From Microbacterium enclense (lineage in GTDB: Bacteria > Actinomycetota > Actinomycetes > Actinomycetales > Microbacteriaceae): a DNA stretch of 64,000 nucleotides. The DNA lies in contig CP116226.1 in NCBI GenBank assembly GCA_038182865.1, forward strand, positions 2,356,001 to 2,420,000. The letters run 5' to 3'. Both the position numbers and the translations under genes were made by a program. Every line of letters begins with the position of its first letter. The stretch's first letter is position 1. Under the pieces are notes generated by a model. The model had not been told where the DNA came from. It made no database searches and was given only the letters and a program-made list of their open reading frames with translations. Shown here in pieces: positions 16,839 through 26,024 of the stretch.

Positions 16839-17524
16839 CGCACCTCGCTCACGCGGCCGTCCGTGATGCGGACGGTGCGACTCGCGCGATCCGCGACGTG
16901 CGGGTCGTGGGTGATCAGGACGACAGTGAGACCGTCCGCGTGCAGCTCCTCGAAGAGCGCCATCGTCTCGTGCGTCGTGGCGCGGTCGAGGTTTCCTGTC
17001 GGCTCGTCGGCGAGCAGTACACGCGGGCGGGTCACGACGGCGCGGGCCACGGCCACGCGCTGACGTTCCCCGCCGGAGAGGACGCCCGGCCGGAAATGCA
17101 GCCGATGATCAAGCCCGACGCGGTGCAGAGCCTCTCGTGCCCGCGGCTCCCGCTCGTCACGTGGTGCACCGCTGTAGAGCATGGGCATCATCACGTTCTC
17201 GAGCACACTCCGGCGGGGCATGAGGTGGAACGCCTGGAAGACGAACCCCAGGTGACGCGCGCGCACGGCCGCACGGTCGTCGTCGTCCAGACTCGTCGTC
17301 GGGGTTCCGGCGAGGACGTACTCCCCGACCGTCGGACGGTCGAGCAGCCCCAGGATGTTCAGCATCGTGGACTTGCCCGATCCGCTGGGACCGACGATCG
17401 AGAGATAGTCGCCTTCGTCGACCCGCAGGCTGACCGAGCGGAGGGCCTGCACCTCGGGGGTGCCGGGGAAAGAGCGCGTCACCTCGCGCAGCTCGATGAC
17501 CGGTGCGTGATCGTGCCCTGTCAT
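16835..17524 (-). CDS. ABC transporter ATP-binding protein (MacB/LolD type)
   Basis: The 229-aa ATPase has Walker A GPSGSGKST, the LolD/MacB-type QAFHLMPRRSVLENVMMPM, signature LSGGERQRVAVARAV, Walker B VLLADEPTGNLD and a switch histidine in LITHDP. It powers the permease encoded immediately downstream. ATG 17524 overlaps the adaptor gene stop, and the gene's own stop overlaps the permease start, so I rejected the longer frame to 17833. Confidence 0.93.
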   Translation of the reverse strand: MTGHDHAPVIELREVTRSFPGTPEVQALRSVSLRVDEGDYLSIVGPSGSGKSTMLNILGLLDRPTVGEYVLAGTPTTSLDDDDRAAVRARHLGFVFQAFHLMPRRSVLENVMMPMLYSGAPRDEREPRAREALHRVGLDHRLHFRPGVLSGGERQRVAVARAVVTRPRVLLADEPTGNLDRATTHETMALFEELHADGLTVVLITHDPHVADRASRTVRITDGRVSEVR

Positions 17525-19131
17525 CGCCCCACCACCACGAGGTCGCCCTCGTCCAGTTCGCCGTCCACCGGTATGACCTCGACGGCTCCTCGGGCGGCCA
17601 GTCCGGTCTCGACCCGGACGAGTCGCGTCACGGCCCTGTCGCCGTCGCGTGGGTCGCCGTCGACCACCTCGACGCGGTCTTCGCCGCCGGGACCCGCGGA
17701 GAGCGCGGCCAGGGGAACGTTCAGCACGTCGCCCTCGGTCGCTCCGACGGGGATGCCGACGCGCACGTTCTTGCCTTGCAGTTCGGTGACCTGCTCGGGG
17801 GTGAGCGGGTCGGGAGCCAGGGTGACGCTCCATCGATCGGATGCCTGCGTGCCCGGGGTGAGAGCGCTGATGGTCGCCCCGTGGGTGGAACCGTCGGGGA
17901 GGTCGACCTGCGCCTTGTCTCCGACCTTCAACAGGCGGGCGTCGACCTCGCTCGCCGATCCTGACAGAGCCACGGTGGCGCCCGACACGACCATCGCGGT
18001 GCCCTTGAGCTCCGACCCCCGTCGCGCGTCGACGGAATCGACGCGGCGGGGAAGCGCCGTGAGGAACAACACTTCGCCCGCGGGCAGTGCCGGCAGGGCG
18101 CGCTGCCGTGCGCTCGTCAGCTCGGCACGGGCCTCGTCGAGACGGGTGCGCGCAGCTTCGAGCTCGGCGCGTGCCCCACTCGCGTCGGGTGTCGAGTCCA
18201 GCTGCCGCCTCTTCAGCTGCGCGAGGTCCAGCGCGTCCTGCAGATCACCGACCTTCGCGCTGTCGATCGGGGTCTGCTGCCGTGCCTGGTCGAGCGCGCG
18301 TTGCGCGCTCGCCACCGCGTTGTCGGCCTCGCGCTTGTCGACGTCGCTCGCTCCTGCCCGCGCCGTGTCGTACGCCGCGCTCGCGGTGGCGACGCTCTGC
18401 TCGGCCGCGGCGACCGCTGCCTGCGCGCTGCGCAGCCCGGCGGCGGCCTCGTCGTCGACGGGCGGAGCGGGATATCCCACCCGCGCGTACAGCGCGGTGA
18501 CGGCGTTCGCCGCCTGCTCGTCGAACACGTTGTTCCCCGGGTCGCCGGCATCCAGTCCCACGTTGCGCATGGCCCACTTGAACTGGACCACATCCGGTCC
18601 CGAGACCCCGTAGCGCAGGGTCCGGTACGACGGCAGTTCCCCGGGGAGGACGATGACCGGACGTCCGGCCACCTCGAGGGCGATCGAGAGGGCGTCGAGC
18701 TGAGCGCCGACGGCGGGAACCTGCCCCGTGACCACCGGTGGCCCGGGTAGGCCTGCGGTGTCGATCTGCACCTCGACGGGATCGGCGTAGCCCACCTCGG
18801 CGCGGATGGTGACGTCGTTGCTCAACGGCCCGAATGCGACGGGAACGGTGACGAGACCGGGCGCAGGCGCCGTCGTGTTCGCCGCAGCGTCGGCCGGGGA
18901 GACCACGAATCGCCCGACGAGCAGCCCCGCCACGAGGGCGGCGACGGCGATGATCGTCGTCACCCACAGTGGACGGTTACGGCGGAAAAGCGTGCCCCAC
19001 GTGGCCATCCGCGCCCGGATGGCCGGACGGGTGTCCGGGCGCTCCGACGCCGGGACACCCACCACGTCGAACAGGTCGGTCGCCGCGTCATCGGGGGCCG
19101 ATTCGGCTGCGTCGTCCTCGCGGCGCGTCAC
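17521..19131 (-). CDS. Efflux adaptor (membrane fusion type) with peptidoglycan-binding domain
   Basis: The 536-aa protein has a cytoplasmic N-terminal stretch, one membrane helix (WVTTIIAVAALVAGLLVGRFVV), a beta region, a peptidoglycan-binding domain (RTLRYGVSGPDVVQFKWAMRNVGL and on), a long alpha-helical hairpin rich in Ala, Asp and Arg (about residues 290-370), and beta-barrel/HlyD-like parts. This is the Gram-positive version of MacA-type adaptors. The start is GTG 19131, overlapping the lipoprotein stop as GTGA. It feeds the ATPase and permease downstream in the same operon. Confidence 0.87.
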   Translation of the reverse strand: MTRREDDAAESAPDDAATDLFDVVGVPASERPDTRPAIRARMATWGTLFRRNRPLWVTTIIAVAALVAGLLVGRFVVSPADAAANTTAPAPGLVTVPVAFGPLSNDVTIRAEVGYADPVEVQIDTAGLPGPPVVTGQVPAVGAQLDALSIALEVAGRPVIVLPGELPSYRTLRYGVSGPDVVQFKWAMRNVGLDAGDPGNNVFDEQAANAVTALYARVGYPAPPVDDEAAAGLRSAQAAVAAAEQSVATASAAYDTARAGASDVDKREADNAVASAQRALDQARQQTPIDSAKVGDLQDALDLAQLKRRQLDSTPDASGARAELEAARTRLDEARAELTSARQRALPALPAGEVLFLTALPRRVDSVDARRGSELKGTAMVVSGATVALSGSASEVDARLLKVGDKAQVDLPDGSTHGATISALTPGTQASDRWSVTLAPDPLTPEQVTELQGKNVRVGIPVGATEGDVLNVPLAALSAGPGGEDRVEVVDGDPRDGDRAVTRLVRVETGLAARGAVEVIPVDGELDEGDLVVVGR

Positions 19132-20150
19132 GGCTGGGCCTGCGCGGCGGCGGCCTTCAGCGCTTCGAGCTCGGCCTTGTGGTCGGCGACGAAGGCGGCC
19201 TCGGCATCCCACCGTGCCTTCTTCGCGCGCGCGGAGTAGTCGGTCTTCTCCCGGCAGTCCAGGTCGGCGAGGGCGAGAGTGATCTCCTTGTCCTTCACCT
19301 CCGCGAGCTTCGTCGCGTCGGGCTTCACCGGCTGGCCCGAGGAATCCTTCCCGCTCTGCGTCCACAGCTCGTTGACCACGGCGTGGATGCTCTGCGGCGC
19401 GTCGGACTGTGCGGTGAAGCCGGGGTACCCCGTCTCGTCCATGCACGTCGCCCAGTCGCGATCCGCCTCGGGCATGCCGGGCGCGGTGCTCGCCTGCTGC
19501 CACAGCTCGTTGATCGCGTCCATCAGCGGCGCGAACTCGTCGGTCTGCAGCGGATCCTGCCCGTTCACCTCGTGGTAGGCCGCGCCCTGGCATCCGGCGG
19601 TCGTCCAGTCCCACTCGGATGCCTCGCCGGAGGTGGCCTCCGTGGATGCGTCCGTGGCCCCTTTACCCCAGAGGGTCTCGGCGAAGGCCGTCCTCTCCGA
19701 CTCGGTGAGCGTCTCCACATAATCGGCATTGGGGTCGACCCACGCGGTGGCGGGGGTGCCGGAGTCGTCGTTGCCGGGGAAGTCCGCAGCCCCGTAGCCC
19801 CACTGCGACACCCATTCACGGTCGTCGGGCTTCCATTCGTCGCCGCCCCCGGCGAGTGTCGACACCGCGCTCTGCAGATCAGGGGTGTACTCGAACCCCT
19901 TCTCTTTCATGCAGGTGGCGACGATCTCCTCGCGCTTCTTCTGCTGTGCGGCGAGGCGAGCCTGCTGGTCCTCGGGGCTGCCGCCACCGCCGTACATCGC
20001 GTCCATGTAGACGCTGAGCGGGGATTGCGGGGCGGCTCCGGAGGATTCGTCGGTCGGGGAGTCACCCGTCGCCGAGCTCGTGCATCCGGCGAACAACAGC
20101 ACCGCGGCGACCGCGGCGGGGATGGCGAGAAGGGGGCGAGACAGCGACAT
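19128..20150 (-). CDS. Lipoprotein of unknown function, first gene of the MacAB-like operon
   Basis: The 340-aa precursor begins with a lipoprotein signal peptide (lipobox LFAGC) followed by a Ser/Thr/Asp-rich linker. The mature part carries four cysteines in repeated settings such as ATCMKEKGFEY and ATCMDETGYPGF, a pattern I have seen in secreted actinobacterial lipoproteins of unknown role; the cysteines could form disulfides. ATG 20150 has GGAGGA 5 nt upstream. It overlaps the adaptor gene start, so it probably works with that transporter. Confidence 0.8.
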   Translation of the reverse strand: MSLSRPLLAIPAAVAAVLLFAGCTSSATGDSPTDESSGAAPQSPLSVYMDAMYGGGGSPEDQQARLAAQQKKREEIVATCMKEKGFEYTPDLQSAVSTLAGGGDEWKPDDREWVSQWGYGAADFPGNDDSGTPATAWVDPNADYVETLTESERTAFAETLWGKGATDASTEATSGEASEWDWTTAGCQGAAYHEVNGQDPLQTDEFAPLMDAINELWQQASTAPGMPEADRDWATCMDETGYPGFTAQSDAPQSIHAVVNELWTQSGKDSSGQPVKPDATKLAEVKDKEITLALADLDCREKTDYSARAKKARWDAEAAFVADHKAELEALKAAAAQAQP

Positions 20151-20486
20151 GCATTCCTCCGAGGGGTAGGGAGAATCCACCGTCGCAAGCCCGCCCCGCC
20201 CGTCGCGTCCTCCTCAGGGTCCATTCGTGTCGGCCCCGGAGACCTCACCCGGGTCGACTCCGCAGCCGGGGAGGACGAGCTCGTCGCGGCAGACGAGCCC
20301 GTGCCCGCGACGGGGGTGTGGAGGCCCGAGAGCACCGACGTCATCCGCCACGGGCGCGCGCCGACGGTGTGTGCTCTCGTGCATTCCTCTCGACCTGGTC
20401 CGCGGCGGGCCGCGGGGTCGTTCGGCGCTCCTAGACTCGCGGAGGGGCCGCCCACGCGGCCGTCATCCACGACGAACGGGGAACCA
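20151..20486. other. Intergenic region between the lipoprotein and gnd
   Basis: This 336-bp divergent gap holds no supported gene. On the minus side GGAGGA precedes the lipoprotein start. On the plus side a -10-like TAGACT occurs near 20432 ahead of gnd. I see no repeat or RNA gene. Confidence 0.5.
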
Positions 20487-21548
20487 ATGCAACTCGCCAT
20501 GGTCGGGCTCGGACGAATGGGCGCCAACATCGTCCGCAGGCTCATGAAGGACGGTCACGACTGCGTCGTCTTCGACGTGAATCAGGATGCCGTCGCCGCC
20601 CTCGTCGCGGAAGGGGCCACGGGTGCGACCAGCATCGCCGACCTCGCCTCGAAGCTCACCACGCCCCGCGCCGTGTGGCTCATGATCCCCGCCGGCCTCA
20701 CCGGCAGCGTCGTCGACCAGGTCGCCGAGGTCTTCGAGCCCGGCGACATCATCATCGACGGCGGCAACTCGAACTACCGCGATGACGTGCGTCGTGCGGC
20801 GAAGCTCAACGACTCCGGCATCCACTACGTCGATGTGGGCACCAGCGGCGGCGTCTTCGGCCTCGAGCGCGGATACTGCCTCATGGTCGGCGGCCACGAC
20901 GAAGCGGTCGCCCACCTCGAGCCGGTGCTGCGCACCATCGCACCGGGACCGGGCGACATCGAGCGCACGCCCGGTCGCACCGGCGACTACTCCACCGAGG
21001 AGCGCGGGTACCTGCACTGCGGCCCCTCCGGCGCCGGTCACTTCGTGAAGATGGTCCACAACGGCATCGAGTACGGCATCATGGCCGCGCTCGCCGAGGG
21101 GCTCAACGTGCTGAACAACGCCGATGCGGGGCTGCACCAGGGCGAGCACTCGGCCGAGGTCGCTCCCCTCGAGGAGCCGGAGTTCTACCAGTTCGACATC
21201 GACACGGCGCGTGTGACCGAGCTCTGGCGTCGCGGTTCGGTGATCTCGTCGTGGCTGCTCGATCTCACCGCTGCGGCTCTCGAGCAGAACCCGACGCTCG
21301 ACGGTCTTGCGGGCCGCGTCTCGGACTCGGGTGAGGGGCGCTGGACGGTCAAGGCCGCCGTCGACACGGGCGTTCCCGTTCCCGTCCTCGCCGCCTCGCT
21401 GTTCGAGCGATTCGCCTCTCGCGGTGAGGACCACTTCGCCAACCAGGTTCTCTCGGCCATGCGCCTGCAGTTCGGCGGTCACCAGGAGCTGCCCGCGGGC
21501 GACGTGCTCGAGGCGGGCTCGAAGAAGGCCGACAGCGGTACGAACTGA
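20487..21548 (+). CDS. gnd: 6-phosphogluconate dehydrogenase, decarboxylating (short GndA-like form)
   Basis: The enzyme oxidises and decarboxylates 6-phosphogluconate to ribulose 5-phosphate in the pentose phosphate pathway. The 353-aa protein has the Rossmann motif MVGLGRMGANIVRRL, GGNSNYRDD, the substrate loop VDVGTSGGVFGLERGYCLMVGG, and the catalytic GPSGAGHFVKMVHNGIEYG with the lysine. At about 350 residues it is the short class, which often prefers NAD+. ATG 20487 is followed directly by the nucleotide motif, so the much longer open frame upstream is not used. It stands alone. Confidence 0.94.
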   Translation: MQLAMVGLGRMGANIVRRLMKDGHDCVVFDVNQDAVAALVAEGATGATSIADLASKLTTPRAVWLMIPAGLTGSVVDQVAEVFEPGDIIIDGGNSNYRDDVRRAAKLNDSGIHYVDVGTSGGVFGLERGYCLMVGGHDEAVAHLEPVLRTIAPGPGDIERTPGRTGDYSTEERGYLHCGPSGAGHFVKMVHNGIEYGIMAALAEGLNVLNNADAGLHQGEHSAEVAPLEEPEFYQFDIDTARVTELWRRGSVISSWLLDLTAAALEQNPTLDGLAGRVSDSGEGRWTVKAAVDTGVPVPVLAASLFERFASRGEDHFANQVLSAMRLQFGGHQELPAGDVLEAGSKKADSGTN

Positions 21549-21641
21549 CCGCCGCGGGACTCGTCCGCGATCTCGGCCGACGGCGGGGGCGACGACCACC
21601 TCGAGTCTCTTCGCTGGTCACCGATCAGCGAGACTGGAGGG

Positions 21642-22205
21642 ATGAGTACGTCTGCCCCCGCCGCCTCTGACCGCTACGTCGTCGCGACCGACGGTGCCTG
21701 CAAAGGCAATCCTGGTCCGGCCGGGTGGGCCTGGGTCGGGGAAGACGGCCATTGGGCGGCCGGGTCGATCCCCGAGGGGACCAACAACATCGGCGAACTG
21801 CTCGGTCTCCTGCACGCGATCACCGACCACGCCGACGTGCGCGACCTCGTCGTGCAGGCCGACTCGAAGTACGCGATCGACACGTACTCGTCGTGGATGG
21901 ACGGACACCGCCGTCGCGGGTGGGTCACCAGCGCGAAGAAGCCCGTCGCCAACCGCGGCATCCTCGAATCTCTCATCGCCGCCCGAGATGCGCGCCGGGC
22001 AGCGGGTCTTCCCGACGTAGTGCTCGAGCACGTCCGCGGACACAGCGGCCACGTGCTGAACTCGTGGGCGGACGAGCGGGCCGTCCGTGCGTCGCAGCAT
22101 GCCGCCAAGGGCGAACAGCTGACGTGGACGTCGCTGCGAGGGCTGGAGCGCCTCGATGTCGCGTCTCCACCGCCGCGTGCGGCCGGGGATCGAGCCGGCC
22201 GCTGA
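21642..22205 (+). CDS. Ribonuclease H (type HI)
   Basis: The enzyme cleaves the RNA strand of RNA-DNA hybrids. The catalytic carboxylates are visible: Asp17 in ATDGACKGNPGPAGW, Glu52 in NNIGELLGL, Asp74 in QADSKYAID, and Asp144 in RGHSGHVLNSWADERA. A 40-residue tail after the catalytic domain is not conserved in character. ATG 21642 follows GGAGG. The length of 187 aa is slightly above the 150-160 of a bare RNase HI. Confidence 0.92.
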   Translation: MSTSAPAASDRYVVATDGACKGNPGPAGWAWVGEDGHWAAGSIPEGTNNIGELLGLLHAITDHADVRDLVVQADSKYAIDTYSSWMDGHRRRGWVTSAKKPVANRGILESLIAARDARRAAGLPDVVLEHVRGHSGHVLNSWADERAVRASQHAAKGEQLTWTSLRGLERLDVASPPPRAAGDRAGR

Positions 22206-22396
22206 GCGAATGAGACGCCGCCCCGGGTGAGGTGCGGGTGCCGGCCTGACGAACGCTTGGAGCATGTATCTCGCCCCGAGTGCCGCATTCTGCATGCACC
22301 CCATTAGTTCATGAATGCGAGGGCATGGACCCGTCGCTACAGTGCTCATCCGCAGGTTTTGCGGGGAAGAGCAGCTCGACGGAGAGGGACCATGTC

Positions 22397-22870
22397 ATGA
22401 CCGATCAGCAGAAGCAGCAAGCTCTGGGCCGACCGACCGCCGCGTTCGTCGGCGCCTCGTGGGTGGCCCTGGGGCTCGGCGCCACGGTGTACTTCGTGGG
22501 GCTCTACAACGCCCACATGACACTAGCCGAGAAGGGGTTCTACCTCGCGGTGTTCCTCCTCGGACTTTTCGCGGCGATCTCCGTGCAGAAGGCGGTCCGC
22601 GATCGCGCCGAAGACGTGCCGGTGACCGGCGCCTACCTGGGCGTGGCGTGGGGCATGCTGCTGGGCGCTCTGACCCTCATGTCGATGGGACTCTGGAATG
22701 CCGAGCTCCTGCCATCCGAGAAGGGCTTCTACGGAATCGGGTTCGCGATGAGCCTGTTCGCCGTGGTCGCGGTGCAGAAGAACGTCCGCGACCTCGCGGC
22801 GTACCGCACGATTCAGCCCGACGCGGTGGTCTCGCCGGAGCGCTCGCCCTTCCTCCCGCCCCAGGCCTGA
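22397..22870 (+). CDS. YiaA/YiaB-family inner membrane protein
   Basis: The 157-aa protein has four hydrophobic helices arranged as two similar halves: GASWVALGLGATVYFVGLYNA...EKGFYLAVFLLGLFAAISVQK and GVAWGMLLGALTLMSMGLWNA...EKGFYGIGFAMSLFAVVAVQK. The internal repeat (W...G.GLWNA...SEKGFY...AVQK..RD) is the YiaAB two-helix domain. Function is unknown. I chose ATG 22397, after GGAGAGGG, because upstream residues are not hydrophobic or conserved. TACAGT at 22338-22343 is a possible -10. Confidence 0.82.
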   Translation: MTDQQKQQALGRPTAAFVGASWVALGLGATVYFVGLYNAHMTLAEKGFYLAVFLLGLFAAISVQKAVRDRAEDVPVTGAYLGVAWGMLLGALTLMSMGLWNAELLPSEKGFYGIGFAMSLFAVVAVQKNVRDLAAYRTIQPDAVVSPERSPFLPPQA

Positions 22871-22897
22871 ACCACCCGCCGGCCGGGGAAGGCGGAT

Positions 22898-24328
22898 TCA
22901 GAAGGTCTTCGTCGCCAGAGCGGGAACGCGTGCGAGCGCGGTCTTCAGAACCGACTCACCGGGGTACAGGCGCGTGCCGTTCAGATTGCCGAGGTGGAAC
23001 GGCGCCCGCATGTGCCAGACCGAGGCCCCCGTGCACCAGCGGGACTGCAAGGGACCCTCCAGGACGGAGCGGTACAGCAACGCCTGGACCTCGAAGTTCT
23101 CGGCACCCGTCGTCGGGGAGTTGTTGTCCTGCGTGGCCAGACCGTCCACGCAGGGGCGCACTCCGACCTCGGTGATGAGGAAGGGGATCCGCAGCCCATC
23201 GCACACGTCCTCGAGCTTGCCGAGATGGTCGTCGCCCCGGCCGCCGGATCCTCGCCACCCGGCGACCAACTCGTCGACTGTGATGTTCGGCTCGGCGGGC
23301 GAGTAGACCTTGTCGGTCAGACGCACCCACGAATTGATGCCGAAGACGTCGAGGAGCCGAGCCAGGTGCGGCGTCGCCTGCGGGATCCAGTAGGTGTAGA
23401 GCAGGAAGAGTTCGAGGGTCGTGAAGGCGGCCGTGAGCTTGAGGCCCGGCGTGGCGTCGCGCAGCTTCGCCACGAGCGCCACCCACCGGTCGTAGTGCAC
23501 GGCGTCGGTCTGGGCCGGCTGCTCGCATGCGAGCGAGAGATACTCCACGTCGTTTCGCGCGCACAGTTTCGCGATGTGCAGCAGGTTGTCCTCCCAGCTC
23601 GCAAAGAACGCGTCGATCGAGGCCGGGGCGTAGCCGGCCCGGTAGAAGGCGTCGCCGTCGCTGTCGGTGACGATATGCGGTTTGACGAGGGTGATCCGCA
23701 CGCCGCGTTCGTGCGCGAGGTCGAAAGCCTTCTGGATACGCGCATCGGAGACGCGGGTGAACGTGGTGGAGGTCGGGTCGGGGATGAAGCAGAAGACCAC
23801 GAGCGTCACGTTCGCCCCGAGACGGGCGATCCGATCGAGCTCCTTCGCGGTCACCGTCATCGGGGTCTGCGCATCCAGACTCAGCGAGATGCTGAGGTCG
23901 CGCTTGATCTGGCCGACCTCGCCGGCGAATGTGCGCGTGCGGCGGGCCGCTCCGTGGCGCACCTCCAGCTCGAAGCGATACTTCTCGATGGTCGTGGGCC
24001 GTCCCACCACGGTGTTCGCCGCGATGCGGAGACCGGTGGGGAGGGCGCCGGAGACGAGGGTCAGCGTCGCGTCTTCGGCATCCGATATCCGTCGGACCAC
24101 CGTGTCCCAGGCATGAAGGTGCAGGTCGTCGGCGGAGGCGGTCGCGCGGGGAGTGGGGGTCGCCCCCGACGTGGGCGCCGCGGAGGCAGAACTCGAGTGA
24201 TCAGCGCGCGCGGTCAGGGGCTTGTCGGGAGCGCCGCGCGTGAGGAAGGTCGCAGCGGCCACACTCCCGGCGCCGAGTCCGAGCGCGCCGAGGGTTCCGG
24301 CGATCATGCCGCGTCGTGACAGCTCCAT
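22898..24328 (-). CDS. Secreted TIM-barrel glycoside hydrolase (GH113-like)
   Basis: The 476-aa protein begins SRRGMIAGTLGALGLGAGSVAAA, a signal peptide with twin arginines that may use the Tat route. A Ser/Thr/Ala linker and a small beta domain precede a barrel at about residues 155-470. It holds likely catalytic glutamates in SLACEQPAQTD (acid/base) and LITEVGVR (nucleophile), as in family 113 beta-mannanases and related hydrolases. Exact substrate cannot be told. It stands alone, convergent with the YiaAB-like gene. Confidence 0.75.
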   Translation of the reverse strand: MELSRRGMIAGTLGALGLGAGSVAAATFLTRGAPDKPLTARADHSSSASAAPTSGATPTPRATASADDLHLHAWDTVVRRISDAEDATLTLVSGALPTGLRIAANTVVGRPTTIEKYRFELEVRHGAARRTRTFAGEVGQIKRDLSISLSLDAQTPMTVTAKELDRIARLGANVTLVVFCFIPDPTSTTFTRVSDARIQKAFDLAHERGVRITLVKPHIVTDSDGDAFYRAGYAPASIDAFFASWEDNLLHIAKLCARNDVEYLSLACEQPAQTDAVHYDRWVALVAKLRDATPGLKLTAAFTTLELFLLYTYWIPQATPHLARLLDVFGINSWVRLTDKVYSPAEPNITVDELVAGWRGSGGRGDDHLGKLEDVCDGLRIPFLITEVGVRPCVDGLATQDNNSPTTGAENFEVQALLYRSVLEGPLQSRWCTGASVWHMRAPFHLGNLNGTRLYPGESVLKTALARVPALATKTF

Positions 24329-24457
24329 CAGACCCCCTCTCGATGCGATGGCTTCGTCGACCGATGAAGGGCTCCCGCCCGTTCCGCTGATTCAGCGTAG
24401 GGCCGCGGTGCGGGAACTCGGGCGTTTCAGGGGGTTCTCTCGGGGGCCGTCGACCCG

Positions 24458-25492
24458 TCACCGGAGGGCGAGGGGACCCCGGACGAGATCGGTGATCCGC
24501 CGCGGCGTCGGCGGCACGCGCAGGTGGTCGACGAGGGGCATGTGCGTGGCGGGCACGCGCAGGATCCCGCGCAGCCAGACGAACACGATCAGGGCGACGA
24601 ACCCGGTGAGGAGCTTGTCGATCACCGAGGTGAGGATGTTCGTCGAGAAGGCCGCGGCGACCAGCGGAAGCCCGAGGACCTCCAGCGACGACGTGACCGT
24701 GTCGGATCCGTGTCCCGAGAAGCCGCCGTACAACAGCACGCCGAGAGGTGCCCCCACCAGCGAACAGGCGATCGCCACCAGGAGGTTGAGCTGGAAGTAC
24801 CGCACGATGTCTGTACCCATGCCGAACCGACGGACGCCGTATCCCCAGACGAGGGCTCCCACCGCGTTCACGAGAGCGAACGGGGCGGCGCCCGGTGCCC
24901 CGACCGCGAAGCCGAGCAGGTTCGTTGCGAGCCCCACGGCGACGCCGTACCAGGGGCCGAAGACGATCGCCGCGACGGCGGTCCCGGCCATGTCGAGGTA
25001 GAGGGGGAGGTGGAGGTGCTGGACCAGGACGAGGCCGGCGAAGTTGAGCAGCAGACATCCGAGGATCGTCACGGGGATGAAGCGGAGCGGGGCGCGCGGC
25101 GATGCCCGAGGACGCGGGGGAGCGGGCAGCGCGGGAGCAGCGACCGCGGTGTCGGCACGCTGACGGGCGGCGGGCTCCGCGGGCCGACGGATTCGGTGGT
25201 ACCGCTCGACCCAGCGATCGGCCTCCGCGGCATCGGCCTCGAGCGCCAAGACGATGTCGCGCACCAGCGTCGGGTCCATCCGTGTGCGTCCCGGGCGGAA
25301 GACGTCGTACACCGTGGTCCGCGCGGGATACGCGGCGGAGGCGGGGACGCCGCGCGCGATACGCAACTCTCCGACGCGCCGCGCCAGCTCACCGTACGAG
25401 ACGGGGCCGCGAGAGTCTTTGAACGCCAGGAGATCGCGGGCGATCCGATCCAGGGAGTCCGGCTGTTCCTGCGGCGAGGCGGAGAGGATCAC
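24458..25492 (-). CDS. HTH-like domain fused to an ECF transporter S component-like membrane domain
   Basis: Residues about 10-95 (YGELARRVGELR, TTVYDVFRPGRTRMDPTLVRDIVLALEADAAEADRWVERYHRIRR) look like an N-terminal helix-turn-helix region of the kind found in actinobacterial signalling proteins. Residues about 135-325 are six hydrophobic helices with LYLDMAGTAVAAIVFGPWYGVAVGLATNLLG, typical of energy-coupling-factor S components. The two parts in one polypeptide are unusual. No ECF ATPase or T component is nearby, so it would depend on shared modules or act as a membrane sensor. Both assignments rest on sequence look only. Confidence 0.65.
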   Translation of the reverse strand: MILSASPQEQPDSLDRIARDLLAFKDSRGPVSYGELARRVGELRIARGVPASAAYPARTTVYDVFRPGRTRMDPTLVRDIVLALEADAAEADRWVERYHRIRRPAEPAARQRADTAVAAPALPAPPRPRASPRAPLRFIPVTILGCLLLNFAGLVLVQHLHLPLYLDMAGTAVAAIVFGPWYGVAVGLATNLLGFAVGAPGAAPFALVNAVGALVWGYGVRRFGMGTDIVRYFQLNLLVAIACSLVGAPLGVLLYGGFSGHGSDTVTSSLEVLGLPLVAAAFSTNILTSVIDKLLTGFVALIVFVWLRGILRVPATHMPLVDHLRVPPTPRRITDLVRGPLALR

Positions 25493-25645
25493 GGCAGCCC
25501 CTTCTGTCAGTCATGGCGGTGCGCTGATCACCTTATCCGCGCCGGTGGACCGCCCTCGGCGCGTCGGGGAGGAGGACGGCGTCGATACCCTGGGTGTCAC
25601 GGTCTGTCGCCGATCCCCCTGTCGCGCCCGAGAAGGAGCCCTCCC

Positions 25646-26020
25646 ATTTCCGCACAGCAGCCCTCCACCCCTCCGACCACGGTTCGCGTCCTGCGCACCG
25701 CGTCGCTCGCCGTCGCGGGTCTGGGTGCCGCGATCACGATGAGCACGCTCGGGTCATGGTGGACGCCCGTCATCCTGCTCGTCGCGACGGCAGGCGCGCT
25801 GCTCGTCGTCTGGCGGACGCCGGGTGGGGCCGTTCCGTCGAAGGCGCTCATCCCCGTGCTCGCGGTCGTCGCCGCCCTCACCGCGCTGGGCGTGCTCGCG
25901 GTGAGCGGAGTGCTCCCGCAGGACGTCATCTGGGCGGCTCTCGGAGCCTACGTCGTGGCGTGGGGCGAGTACCTCGTGTCGCAGACCATCGCGCGTTCGC
26001 GAGGCGTCCTCCCGCGCTGA
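25646..26020 (+). CDS. Small membrane protein with probable ATT start codon (124 aa)
   Basis: The frame encodes a hydrophobic protein with about three to four helices (ASLAVAGLGAAITM, WWTPVILLVATAGALLVVW, LIPVLAVVAALTALGVLAV, VIWAALGAYVVAWGEYLV). The first in-frame ATG (25739) would cut through the first helix. A strong Shine-Dalgarno AAGGAG (25633-25638) is followed after 7 nt by ATT at 25646, exactly where an ATG would be expected, and no ATG, GTG or TTG fits. I infer initiation at ATT, as known for infC, or a recent ATG-to-ATT change. Function unknown. Confidence 0.6.
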   Translation: MSAQQPSTPPTTVRVLRTASLAVAGLGAAITMSTLGSWWTPVILLVATAGALLVVWRTPGGAVPSKALIPVLAVVAALTALGVLAVSGVLPQDVIWAALGAYVVAWGEYLVSQTIARSRGVLPR

Positions 26021-26024
26021 GGAG

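Noticed and set aside
22280..22396. In-frame upstream start for the YiaAB-like protein
   Set aside because: Extra residues are not hydrophobic and the ATG at 22397 has a ribosome site and fits the family start.
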